Shown here: piece after piece, positions 8,352 through 16,132 of the stretch
Numbering within the stretch: position 1 is the stretch's first letter
Layout: every line of letters begins with the position of its first letter
Assembly: GCA_003522145.1 (NCBI GenBank)
Contig: DPGD01000038.1
Location: forward strand, 1-39,154
DNA: 39,154 nucleotides
Reading direction: 5' to 3'
Source of the DNA: Clostridiales bacterium
GTDB lineage: Bacteria; Bacillota; Clostridia; Oscillospirales; CAG-272
Position numbers and translations under genes: made by a program
The notes under the pieces: generated by a model
Database searches by the model: none
Told to the model about the DNA's origin: nothing
The model's input: the letters and a program-made list of their open reading frames with translations, nothing else

Positions 8352-9284
8352 TCAGGTTGTCTGGTTCCGGAGAAGAACCAGAAGGTTCCGGAAGTATTCC
8401 GGAAGAGGGGAGGTAAACTCCATGTATTTTCCGGTTCCCGGATGCACAAATCCCAGATCCTTTGCGTGCAGGGTCTGCTCGCACAAAAGCGCCTTGTGCT
8501 TTTTCTCGAAGGGCGTTTTCCCCCCGCCGTAAAGAGTATCTCCCAAAATCGGGTGTCCTATATGGGCCATGTGCACCCGAATCTGGTGGGTGCGCCCGGT
8601 TTTCAGTGTCAATTCCAGATAGGTAAACCCGTTGAAGCGCTCCAGAACCCGATAATGGGTAAAGGCCGGGCGGCCGTTGGGCACCACGGCCATTTGCTTG
8701 CGCTTGGCGGGATGTCGGCCGATGGGGGCGTCCACATCCCCTTCCTCTTCCCGGATGGTTCCAAGGACAATGGCATGGTAGCGGCGCAGGAAGGAATGTT
8801 CCTTGATCTGAGCGGCCAAGGCGTTATGGGCGGAGTCGTTTTTGGCGACCATCAGAAGCCCGCTGGTGTTTTTGTCGATCCGGTGTACGATCCCGGGGCG
8901 GATCACGCCGTTGATTCCCGAAAGACGGTCCAGATGGAAGAGCAGGGCATTGACCAAGGTTCCCTGTTCGTTCCCTGCCGCCGGGTGCACCACCATTCCC
9001 TTGGGCTTGTTCACCACAGCCAGGTCTTCGTCCTGATAAAGAATCTCAAGGGGCAGATCTTCGGCCTCTGTCCGGACTTTCCGGGGTTCCGGCAAAACAA
9101 GGGTCAGTGCGTCACCGACCCTTACTCTGTAGTTTTTTTCTTTCGTCCGGCCGTTCACCTTCAGAAAACCCTCCTCTGCCAGCTTCTGTATGGCAGAGCG
9201 GGATTTCTCAAAAATCTCTGCGGCCAGGGCATCCAACCGCTTTCCGGCCGTTTCTCCGGTTACAACGAATTCATGTTCGGTCAT
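8352..9284 (-). CDS. rluD: RluD-family 23S rRNA pseudouridine synthase
   Basis: Pseudouridine synthase of the RluA/RluD family, 310 residues, acting on large-subunit rRNA; the exact target uridines cannot be read from the sequence. An N-terminal S4 RNA-binding domain (about residues 14-65) precedes the catalytic domain, with the active-site motif HRIDKNTSGLL (catalytic Asp137) and the conserved GRTHQIRVHMAHIGHPILGD. The start is ATG 9284, with GGAAG 7 nt upstream, so the gene overlaps the end of lspA by 14 nt. lspA next to rluD is the common Firmicutes arrangement, and the overlap implies a shared transcript. Confidence 0.95.
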   Translation of the reverse strand: MTEHEFVVTGETAGKRLDALAAEIFEKSRSAIQKLAEEGFLKVNGRTKEKNYRVRVGDALTLVLPEPRKVRTEAEDLPLEILYQDEDLAVVNKPKGMVVHPAAGNEQGTLVNALLFHLDRLSGINGVIRPGIVHRIDKNTSGLLMVAKNDSAHNALAAQIKEHSFLRRYHAIVLGTIREEEGDVDAPIGRHPAKRKQMAVVPNGRPAFTHYRVLERFNGFTYLELTLKTGRTHQIRVHMAHIGHPILGDTLYGGGKTPFEKKHKALLCEQTLHAKDLGFVHPGTGKYMEFTSPLPEYFRNLLVLLRNQTT

Positions 9285-10014
9285 GGCGTTCTTCCACATT
9301 TTTGGTTTCCGGGACGCTTTCGTCAAAGGAACGAGATTCTTCTGCGCTTTCCGCTTCTGTCGGATTTTCCGCTTTTTCCGGACTTTCCGCTTCTGCCGGA
9401 TTTTCCGTTTTTTCCGGATTTCCCGCTTCTGCCGATTCCGCTGCGGAAAATTTCTCCGGACCTTCCTGCAAAATCTTGGCTTCTTCCTTCTTTTTCTTTG
9501 AAGAACGAGCCTCTTTCAGAATGAAATCCAGGAGGAAGAGAAGCACTCCGACCACCACAAAGGCATCCGCAACATTGAAGACGGCATTCCACAGACGGTG
9601 ACCGCCCACGCTGATGTTAAAATCCAAGAAATCCACAACTCTTCCGTCAAACAGGCCCTTGCTTGTGGGGTCCAGATGGATGAAGAAGATCCGGTCGATC
9701 ATGTTGGAGAAGCCTCCGCCGAAGACCATAGACAGGGAAACGGCGGATAGGGCGGAAAGGTTCTTCCGATAGCGCACCAGATAGTAAACGATGGCCGCAA
9801 GGGCAATGGGCGTGAAGATCATGAAGACCCACCGGGCCCCGCCAAAGGAGCCGAAAGCCATGCCGTCGTTGAGAATATAGTGAATCCGGAAAAAATTTCC
9901 CCATACCGACACGCTTTCGCCCACTTGAAGAAATGTCCGCACAAAGTATTTGGTCAGTTGGTCAAGAACCGGCACCAGTGCGGCAACGCCGGCGCAGAGA
10001 AGCCAATACTTCAT
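9271..10014 (-). CDS. lspA: lipoprotein signal peptidase with an unusual acidic tail
   Basis: Signal peptidase II: cleaves the signal peptide of lipidated prolipoproteins in the membrane. Residues 1-165 are the full enzyme: four hydrophobic helices, the DQLTKY motif near residue 18, NMIDR near 105, VVDFLDF (128-132) and NVADAFVVVG with the second catalytic Asp150. The start is ATG 10014, overlapping the ileS stop as ATGA. Residues 166-247 form an extra cytoplasmic tail, first Lys-rich (SSKKKKEEAK), then Glu/Pro/Ala-rich with a 12-residue repeat. Most LspA proteins end soon after the fourth helix (about 150-170 residues), so this one of 247 is unusually long. The downstream rluD starts inside its last codons. 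Confidence 0.96.
   Translation of the reverse strand: MKYWLLCAGVAALVPVLDQLTKYFVRTFLQVGESVSVWGNFFRIHYILNDGMAFGSFGGARWVFMIFTPIALAAIVYYLVRYRKNLSALSAVSLSMVFGGGFSNMIDRIFFIHLDPTSKGLFDGRVVDFLDFNISVGGHRLWNAVFNVADAFVVVGVLLFLLDFILKEARSSKKKKEEAKILQEGPEKFSAAESAEAGNPEKTENPAEAESPEKAENPTEAESAEESRSFDESVPETKNVEERHDRT
9351..9437 (-). repeat. 36-bp tandem repeat in the lspA tail
   Basis: Two full copies (9351-9386, 9387-9422) and part of a third (9423-9437) of a 36-bp unit beginning CCGCTTCTG on the plus strand. They encode a 12-residue unit of the type EAESPEKAENPT in the LspA tail. The period keeps the frame, so copy number could change without disrupting the gene. Confidence 0.8.
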
Positions 10015-12809
10015 TGGATGTTCTCCAGACAACGGAAGCAAAGGAATCCACCGTCCTCCGTCTGCTGCCCCGGGGCACCCACTGTCCAGCAACGGTCGCA
10101 TTTGCAGCCGGTTGCCGCCCGAACTCTGACAGCCACCGAGCTTTCGCCCTTGTAAGCGTCTTCGGGGGCTGCGGCCTTGTGGCAGGAAACGCCCGAGACG
10201 ATGAAAACGGTAGCCAGGTCCTTTCCGAAGCTTTCCAAAAGCGCCGCTTCCTTGTCGTCCTCGGTGTACAACTCCACCGTGGCCTCCAGAGATTTTCCGA
10301 TCAGCTTGCTGTTCCGGGCCTCTTCCAGAGCCTTCAGCACATCGTCACGCATTTCAAAGAGCCGGTCGTAGCGCTCCTCCAGCTCCTCAAAGGAAAGGGA
10401 GGGATCAAAAGACGGCAGGTCGTTCAGCAACACATGGGTGCCATCGTCTTTGGAGGAGTGGGGCATCATCTGCCAGATCTCATCGGAAGTGAAGGCCAGA
10501 ATCGGGGCAAGCAGCCGAACGATGCCGTCCAACACCATATACAGCGCACTCTGGGCTTGCCGACGGCCCAGGCTGTCCCTCTTTTCGGTGTATACCCGGT
10601 CTTTGGTGATGTCAATGTAGATTTTTGACAGTTCCACCGTGCAGAAATTGAGAATTTCATGATAGACCACATGGAACTGGTAGTTGTCGTAGGCGTTCCG
10701 AACGGTTTTCACCAGCTTGTTGTAGCGGGAGAGCAACCACCGGTCGATTTCCGCTAATTCTCCTGCCGGCAGAAGGTTTTGATCCGGGTCGAAATCACTG
10801 CCCTTGTCTCCTAAGTTTGCAAGGATGATTCGGGCGGTGTTCCGGATCTTTCTGTAGGATTCGGAAAGCTGTTTGAAAATGGGGTCGGAAACCCGCACAT
10901 CCACCTGATAGTCGGAGGACGCTACCCACAGGCGCACCAGCTCTGCGCCGTATTTGACGATGACCTCTTCGGGGGCTATGGAATTGCCCAAGGATTTGTG
11001 CATGGCTTTTCCTTCACCGTCCACGACCCAGCCGTGGGTCAGAACCTGCCTGTAGGGCGCACCCTGTCCCTTGGCGCCCACTGCCGTCAGCATGGAGGAC
11101 TGGAACCAGCCTCTGTACTGATCCGCACCCTCTAAATACAGGTCTGCCGGCCAGTGTACATCGGGCTTGTCTTCCAGCACCGCAAAATGCGAGGAGCCGG
11201 AGTCAAACCAACCGTCCAGCGTGTTGGTTTCCTTGGTGAATTCGGTACATCCGCAGGAGCACTTGAAGCCCTCGGGCAACAGCTCCTTTTCGGGCAGATC
11301 GAACCAGGCGTTGGAGCCTTTTTCCGCAAAAATATCCGAAATGTGGTCGATGGTCTCTTTGGTGCAAATGGGTTTCTTGCAGTCGGCGCAGTAGAGCACC
11401 GGAATGGGAAGCCCCCAATGGCGCTGTCTGGAAATGCACCAGTCAGCCCGTTCGCGGATCATCTGCAGCATCCGCTCGCCTCCCCAGGCGGGAATCCAGT
11501 CCACCTGTTCCGCCGCCTTGCAGGCATCCTCCTTGAAGGCGTCCACCGAGCAGAACCATTGAGGAGTTGCTCTGAAGATGATGGGGGATTTGCACCGCCA
11601 GCAGTGGGGATAGGAGTGTACGATGTTTTCCGAAGCAAAAAGCGCTCCGCTTTCGATCAGATCGGCAAGAATGGTTTTGTTGGATTCGTCATACCGTTGG
11701 CCGGCGAATTTTCCGGCATCTTCGGTCTGATAGCCCCGGTCATCCACCGGTACGATCACATCAATGTTGTAGCGGCGGGAGGTTACATAGTCGTCTGCGC
11801 CGAAGCCTCCGGCGGTGTGTACGCATCCGGTACCGCTGTCCATTGTGACATACTCGGCGTTGACCAGAAGACTTGTCCGGTCTAAGAACGGATGGTAGGC
11901 GGTCATATATTCAAAGTCCCGGCCAAGCAAGGTGGCGACACACTCGTAGGAATCGACTCCGCCCTTTTCCATGGAGTAGGGGGCAAGAGCCTTGGCCATG
12001 ATATAGAATTCACCGTTGGCACGGAACACGCCGTATTCCTCGTCCGGATTCAGGGCAATGGCCTGGTTTCCGGGCAGAGTCCAGATGGTGGTGGTCCAGA
12101 TGACGAAATAGGTCTTGGAAAGGTCGCAGAACGGGGACAGCTTTCCCTTGTCGTCTGCCACTTTGAACTTGACATAAACCGAGGTGCAGGGGTCATCCTG
12201 ATACTCGATTTCGGCTTCTGCCAAAGCCGTCTCATCCTTGGGGCACCAGTATACCGGCTTCAGTCCTTTATAGATATACCCCTTTTCAAACATCTTCCCG
12301 AAGACCTTCACCTCCCGTGCCTCAAAAGAGGGGTTCATGGTCAAATAGGGATGGTCCCAGTCGCCGATAACACCCAGGCGCTTGAACTGACCCATCTGAA
12401 TGTTTACATAGTTCTGGGCGAAGGCCTGACACCGGGTGCGGAATTCCGAAACCGACATCTTTTTCCGGTCCAGCTTGCTCTGCTTGATGATGGCGGATTC
12501 AATGGGCATTCCGTGGTTGTCCCAGCCGGGAATGTAGGGAACTCTGTAGCCGGCCATGCTTTTATACTTGTTGATGAAGTCCTTTAAAATCTTGTTCATG
12601 GCGGTGCCCATGTGAATGTTGCCGTTGGAGAAGGGAGGGCCGTCGTGCAACACAAAGGTGGGCGCACCGTTGCGCTTTTCCAGCATTTTATGGTAAATAT
12701 CCTTCTCTTCAAACGCTTTGAGCAGTTCCGGCTCCCTTACGGGCAGATTGGCCCTCATGGGGAATTCGGTTTTGGGCAGATTCAGTGTGCCTGTGTAGTC
12801 TTTTGCCAT
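10011..12809 (-). CDS. ileS: isoleucyl-tRNA synthetase
   Basis: Class I synthetase charging tRNA-Ile, 932 residues, full length. The HIGH-type motif reads NIHMGT (near residue 63). The large CP1 editing insertion contains the conserved YVTMDSGTGCVHTAGGFG region (around 320-340). The KMSKS loop reads KAMHKSLGN, a variant with Met-His-Lys-Ser. A C-terminal zinc finger has two Cys pairs (CKCDRC and CFRC) at the very end. The start ATG has AAGGAG upstream, but at a long spacing of about 12 nt. The gene sits between divIVA and lspA, the standard Firmicutes order. No T-box leader is present; the 126 bp upstream holds only a terminator-like hairpin. Confidence 0.97.
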   Translation of the reverse strand: MAKDYTGTLNLPKTEFPMRANLPVREPELLKAFEEKDIYHKMLEKRNGAPTFVLHDGPPFSNGNIHMGTAMNKILKDFINKYKSMAGYRVPYIPGWDNHGMPIESAIIKQSKLDRKKMSVSEFRTRCQAFAQNYVNIQMGQFKRLGVIGDWDHPYLTMNPSFEAREVKVFGKMFEKGYIYKGLKPVYWCPKDETALAEAEIEYQDDPCTSVYVKFKVADDKGKLSPFCDLSKTYFVIWTTTIWTLPGNQAIALNPDEEYGVFRANGEFYIMAKALAPYSMEKGGVDSYECVATLLGRDFEYMTAYHPFLDRTSLLVNAEYVTMDSGTGCVHTAGGFGADDYVTSRRYNIDVIVPVDDRGYQTEDAGKFAGQRYDESNKTILADLIESGALFASENIVHSYPHCWRCKSPIIFRATPQWFCSVDAFKEDACKAAEQVDWIPAWGGERMLQMIRERADWCISRQRHWGLPIPVLYCADCKKPICTKETIDHISDIFAEKGSNAWFDLPEKELLPEGFKCSCGCTEFTKETNTLDGWFDSGSSHFAVLEDKPDVHWPADLYLEGADQYRGWFQSSMLTAVGAKGQGAPYRQVLTHGWVVDGEGKAMHKSLGNSIAPEEVIVKYGAELVRLWVASSDYQVDVRVSDPIFKQLSESYRKIRNTARIILANLGDKGSDFDPDQNLLPAGELAEIDRWLLSRYNKLVKTVRNAYDNYQFHVVYHEILNFCTVELSKIYIDITKDRVYTEKRDSLGRRQAQSALYMVLDGIVRLLAPILAFTSDEIWQMMPHSSKDDGTHVLLNDLPSFDPSLSFEELEERYDRLFEMRDDVLKALEEARNSKLIGKSLEATVELYTEDDKEAALLESFGKDLATVFIVSGVSCHKAAAPEDAYKGESSVAVRVRAATGCKCDRCWTVGAPGQQTEDGGFLCFRCLENIQ

Positions 12810-12886
12810 TTTCTTGCAAAACTCCTTTTTGCTTTTTCGGCTTTCGCCTCTATTTTACAGGGGTGACGGTATATTGAAACAAGCGG

Positions 12887-12911
12887 AAAAACCGGAAAAT
12901 CCTTCTTCCGG
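12887..12911 (-). terminator. terminator between divIVA and ileS
   Basis: On the minus strand CCGGAA and TTCCGG (12892-12897 / 12906-12911) form a 6-bp stem followed by TTTTT. It could end or attenuate transcription from divIVA before ileS. The stem is short, so partial read-through is likely. Confidence 0.55.
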
Positions 12912-12935
12912 CCTTTTTGGGCTTTTTGCAGCCCC

Positions 12936-13649
12936 TTATTTCCGCTTCAGGGGAATTTCCTTGGTGGTGGCGTCCGGACGGTCGGTTCTGCCCCTCCGGA
13001 TCGTTTCAAAAATTGCCGTGCGCATTTTCTGATCTTCGGGAAAATCTCCTTTTCCGGCACGGCGCACCGAATCCGGTGCCGGAGCTTGGGCGGAGGGTTC
13101 CTTTTCGGCATCCGAGGCGTTCTCAATGTCCAGCTTCATTTGTTCCAGAAGGGAGTTGGCATAATCGTCTTCGGTCATCTCCAAGGCCGGATCGTCCGAG
13201 GGCAGGTCCGGGGAAATCTGGTTGAGAAATTCCAAATGCTGCTTATACTGCAACAGACTGTTTTCCTTGAATTCTTTTACGGCACGGCGCAGTTTATACA
13301 GCGTGACCCGCTCCTCCCGCACCTGATTCTTGAAATCCGAAAGGATCCTGGAGGTATTCATCTGGGCGGTGCGCAGAATCAGAGATGCCCGGTCGTTGGC
13401 TTCGTCAATGACCTTCCGTTCCTCTCTCTGAGCGTTGACCATTGCCCGCCGGATGGCGTCTTCGCTTTCCTTTAACTGGTCGTATGCCGTTTGCAGACGG
13501 CTCAGTTCCTTTTCCAATTCGTCGTTGCGCCGGTACAATTCGGTATATTTTTCGAGGATGAAGTCCAAATGCTCGTCCACCTCAATGGCGGAATAGCCTC
13601 TCAGTGCCTTGGAGAACTGCCTTTTTTTCAGTTCGCTGGGCGAAAGCAT
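12936..13649 (-). CDS. divIVA: DivIVA-family cell division/polarity protein
   Basis: Membrane-curvature-binding coiled-coil protein of Gram-positive septum placement and polar growth, 237 residues. The N-terminal domain shows LSPSELKKRQFSKALRGYS and AIEVDEHLDFI, the conserved lipid-binding and packing segment. A long heptad-patterned coiled coil covers about residues 30-140, and the tail after about 160 is polar and probably disordered. The start is ATG 13649, with AGAGG 8 nt upstream; the GTG at 13658 is part of that region and less likely. It lies 27 bp behind ylmH, in the classical ylm cluster. Confidence 0.94.
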   Translation of the reverse strand: MLSPSELKKRQFSKALRGYSAIEVDEHLDFILEKYTELYRRNDELEKELSRLQTAYDQLKESEDAIRRAMVNAQREERKVIDEANDRASLILRTAQMNTSRILSDFKNQVREERVTLYKLRRAVKEFKENSLLQYKQHLEFLNQISPDLPSDDPALEMTEDDYANSLLEQMKLDIENASDAEKEPSAQAPAPDSVRRAGKGDFPEDQKMRTAIFETIRRGRTDRPDATTKEIPLKRK

Positions 13650-13676
13650 TACAAGCACCTCTTTCGTGTAGAATGA

Positions 13677-14471
13677 TTATACATAGTGTAAAACCTCCAC
13701 CGCCAACCGTCCGCTTTTGGTGGAATGCTGACGGTCTGTGAGCAAAAACCGTCCCTTGCCCCGTAACGACAGCAATTCTCCGGCAGTTACCTTCCGGTCG
13801 GGACGCTTGCACACCCGGTGGTCGATCTGGGCATAGCCTTCGGCAATGTAGGCCCCTGCTTCCTCTCTTGAAATGTGCAGAATGGACGCACAAAGGCAAT
13901 CCAAGCGCAAAGAGGCCACCAAAACCGACAGACTTTCGGTCCTTTTTTCAATCGTAAAATTTTTCTCCGGAAAGAAAACCGACACCTCCGCCCGCTCTCT
14001 GCCGACCTTCTGCAGATTCTGCAGGAGAAAGGGCACCAGCCGGTCTTTCACGGCAACGCCGGTTCCGTTTTGGTAGGGAAAAATATCGCCCACCGCCCGG
14101 CGCTCCAGCCCTAAGCCCAGAATACTGCCTAAAACCGCCCGGTGATCCAAGGGCGCTCCGCTTCCGCTTCGGAGAAAAAGAAAGGCAATGCCGCTTTTGT
14201 TTCCGTTAAGGCTTTCGCCGTCTTCCGGAAAACGGTCCACAACATCCTCCTCCGGAAGCTCTTCTTCGGAAAGAACGGCCACCGTGCGCTCGGCCCCGGC
14301 GACACCTCCGGTGAAGGTGTAGAAAAAGCGATGCTCCTTGCGCAGTTTTTCTAAATCCGCTTCCCAGTCCACCCGTTCTTCCGGCGTGAGAAAATCACCG
14401 GCCGAAAAGCCGCGGTGCAGACAAAGATTCCATAGATCCCCGGCCTTTCGGGGAGAACCGCCCCCGCCCAT
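13677..14471 (-). CDS. ylmH: YlmH-like RNA-binding protein (S4 domain)
   Basis: Protein of 264 residues matching the YlmH family of the division cluster; in Bacillus YlmH has been linked to division and to ribosome rescue (family knowledge). An N-terminal region of about 80 residues is followed by the conserved block LDHRAVLGSILGLGLER.AVGDI (about residues 108-130), and the C-terminal 75 residues are an S4 RNA-binding domain (LRLDCLCASILHISREEA, near 188). The ATG lies only a few bases after the yggT stop, and the ribosome binding site is weak (AGAAG), so translation probably depends on coupling to yggT. Confidence 0.9.
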   Translation of the reverse strand: MGGGGSPRKAGDLWNLCLHRGFSAGDFLTPEERVDWEADLEKLRKEHRFFYTFTGGVAGAERTVAVLSEEELPEEDVVDRFPEDGESLNGNKSGIAFLFLRSGSGAPLDHRAVLGSILGLGLERRAVGDIFPYQNGTGVAVKDRLVPFLLQNLQKVGRERAEVSVFFPEKNFTIEKRTESLSVLVASLRLDCLCASILHISREEAGAYIAEGYAQIDHRVCKRPDRKVTAGELLSLRGKGRFLLTDRQHSTKSGRLAVEVLHYV

Positions 14472-14474
14472 CTT

Positions 14475-14762
14475 CTACAAAAAGAGAAAAAGCGAAGAAA
14501 TGCCCCACAGGACCAGAATGGTCAGGAGATAGGACATATCGATCATGGAATTCTGAAACCAACCGGTTTTGTCCAGAAGCGCCCGCATAGGGGCCAAAAT
14601 CCAGTCTGTAACGGTGAACACTGCATTGGATACCGGATGATCGGAATCGGGAGCAACCCAGGAGAGCACCGCCCGAACCAATAAGAGAAACTCCACGGCG
14701 GAAAGCAGTGTGACCACCGTGTTTGAAAGAATATACAGCACTATGTTCCCTGCTTTCTTCAA
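14475..14762 (-). CDS. yggT: YggT family membrane protein
   Basis: Integral membrane protein of 95 residues with two hydrophobic helices (about 10-35 and 72-94). Between them is the YggT signature RAVLSWV, followed by a conserved segment with a P near position 44 and DWILAPMRALL. It belongs to the YlmG/YggT family found beside sepF in Gram-positive bacteria; the molecular role is not settled but is linked to division and nucleoid or envelope organisation. It lies 133 bp behind sepF and directly ahead of ylmH. Confidence 0.92.
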   Translation of the reverse strand: MKKAGNIVLYILSNTVVTLLSAVEFLLLVRAVLSWVAPDSDHPVSNAVFTVTDWILAPMRALLDKTGWFQNSMIDMSYLLTILVLWGISSLFLFL

Positions 14763-14895
14763 GTGCAGAAACCGGGGGAACGATTCTTTCGGATCGAAAA
14801 GACCGTCGAAAAGAAAATTCCCCCGTCCGGCTCTCCGGCCTCTTGCCGGATAAATTCAGAAATACATCAAGCTCCGGAAGCGTTCCGGAACACGC
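14763..14895 (-). other. hairpin-rich gap between sepF and yggT
   Basis: This 133-bp gap contains, in minus-strand order, CCGGAA-CGC-TTCCGG (6-bp stem, 3-nt loop), a TCCGGC/GCCGGA stem, and a longer GGGGGAA...TTCCCCC pairing that encloses a CGAT...ATCG stem. No T-tract directly follows the first stem. I read it as structured intergenic mRNA that could set relative expression of sepF and yggT. Confidence 0.45.
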
Positions 14896-15339
14896 TCAGA
14901 AGGAGAAGTCGTCGGCAGGCTCCTGCTTTGCAGAGGCCTTGGGCGCTTCCTCGGTACCGAGCCCTTCTCCGGTGATGCCCACATTGCTGGGAGTGATCAC
15001 GAAGGTGTTGGTGGCCACCCTGCGAATGTTGCCGTTGATGGAATAGGCAACGCCGGAAAGGAAGTCAATGAGCCTCTTGGCGGTTTCCTTGTTGGTGGCT
15101 TCCAGGTTCAGCACCACGGTACGGCGGTTCAGAAGGTGGTCGGCAATCTTGCCCACAGCGTCGTAGGTCTCGGGACGCACGACCTTCAATTCCAACGCCG
15201 AAGCACCGGTGCTCTTTCCGAAGGAGGAGGCTGCAGGAGCTGCAGGAGCTTCTTCCTGTTCGGGGTCTTCGGTGATTTCATCGTCTTCTTCGTCCTCAAA
15301 ACGGTTCTTGTTGGTGAATTTTTTCCAAAGGTCTGACAT
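14896..15339 (-). CDS. sepF: cell division protein SepF
   Basis: Membrane-anchored FtsZ-binding protein that organises Z-ring filaments. From ATG 15339 (GAGGAGG 8 nt upstream) it is 147 residues. The N-terminus MSDLWKKF is the expected amphipathic membrane-targeting helix. An acidic, Ala-rich linker (about residues 13-45) follows, then the globular SepF domain with KVVRPETYDAVGKIADHL, VVLNLE and RLIDFLSGVAYSINGNIRRV. The C-terminal 25 residues are low complexity. It follows yggS by 19 bp, the usual operon order. Confidence 0.95.
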   Translation of the reverse strand: MSDLWKKFTNKNRFEDEEDDEITEDPEQEEAPAAPAASSFGKSTGASALELKVVRPETYDAVGKIADHLLNRRTVVLNLEATNKETAKRLIDFLSGVAYSINGNIRRVATNTFVITPSNVGITGEGLGTEEAPKASAKQEPADDFSF

Positions 15340-15358
15340 GTTCAATTCCTCCTCAAAT

Positions 15359-16114
15359 TTATATGGTCTTATTTTTTTCCTGCTCCGGGTTCTGCCTTGC
15401 AGGGTTGTTTTCAGGGTAGCTTCGCTTGCCGAAGAGCGCACTGCCCAGGCGCACCATGGTGCTGCCGGAAAGCACCGCCGGCTCCAGGCTGTCGCTCATT
15501 CCCATGGAGAGAATACTCATAGCTATATTATGCAGTCTTTTTCCTGAAATGTCAATAAATTTTTGAGAACTTTCTTCAAAATACTTATAAATATCCTGTT
15601 TGTTTGTGCAAACCGGACTTACGGCCATCAGGCCCTTTACCCTTACATGGGGAAAATCGGCGATAACCGGCAGAACCGTTTCCAGTTCCTCGGGGAAAAA
15701 TCCGCCCTTCTGAGGTTCTCTTCCTGTATTGACCTCCAGAAGGATGTCCATGGTCAATTCTCTTTTTGCCGCCTGCTTCTCGATCTCCTCGATCAGCGGC
15801 AGACTGTCTGCAGACTGGATCATACACACCTTGTCGATGATGTATTTCACCTTATTCCGCTGCAACCGTCCGATGAAGTGCAGACGCACGGATTTGTCCA
15901 GGGAATCGTACTTTTCAAGCAGTTCCTGCACTCTGTTTTCGCCGATGTCGGTAATTCCGCATTCCCGTATCACGAAATTGATCTGTTCCACGGGCACGGT
16001 TTTTGTGGCGGCAAGAAGCAGGGGCTTTTCGGTTCGGTTGCAGCGCTTGCAGTATTCCGCAATGCGTATTCTTGCTTTTTCGATGTTTTCGGCGACCTGT
16101 TGATTATCCAGCAT
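15359..16114 (-). CDS. yggS: YggS family PLP homeostasis protein
   Basis: Pyridoxal-phosphate-binding protein of the YggS/YlmE family, which buffers PLP and affects amino acid and vitamin B6 homeostasis; it has no known enzymatic turnover. The 251 residues cover the full TIM-barrel. The PLP lysine is K38 in LLAATKTVP, followed by GENRVQE, HFIGRLQRNK, VNTGREPQKGG, SMGMSDSLEPAV and STMVRLGSALFG, all family signatures. The ATG has AAAGGA 8 nt upstream. A polar tail of about 20 residues follows the core. It sits between the HlyD-like gene and sepF with gaps of 18 and 19 bp, so these are co-transcribed. Confidence 0.95.
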   Translation of the reverse strand: MLDNQQVAENIEKARIRIAEYCKRCNRTEKPLLLAATKTVPVEQINFVIRECGITDIGENRVQELLEKYDSLDKSVRLHFIGRLQRNKVKYIIDKVCMIQSADSLPLIEEIEKQAAKRELTMDILLEVNTGREPQKGGFFPEELETVLPVIADFPHVRVKGLMAVSPVCTNKQDIYKYFEESSQKFIDISGKRLHNIAMSILSMGMSDSLEPAVLSGSTMVRLGSALFGKRSYPENNPARQNPEQEKNKTI

Positions 16115-16132
16115 AAAATTCAGTCCTTTCTG

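Noticed and set aside
12810..12935. T-box leader upstream of ileS
   Set aside because: Only 126 bp separate divIVA and ileS, no T-box word was found, and the hairpin there looks like a short plain terminator.
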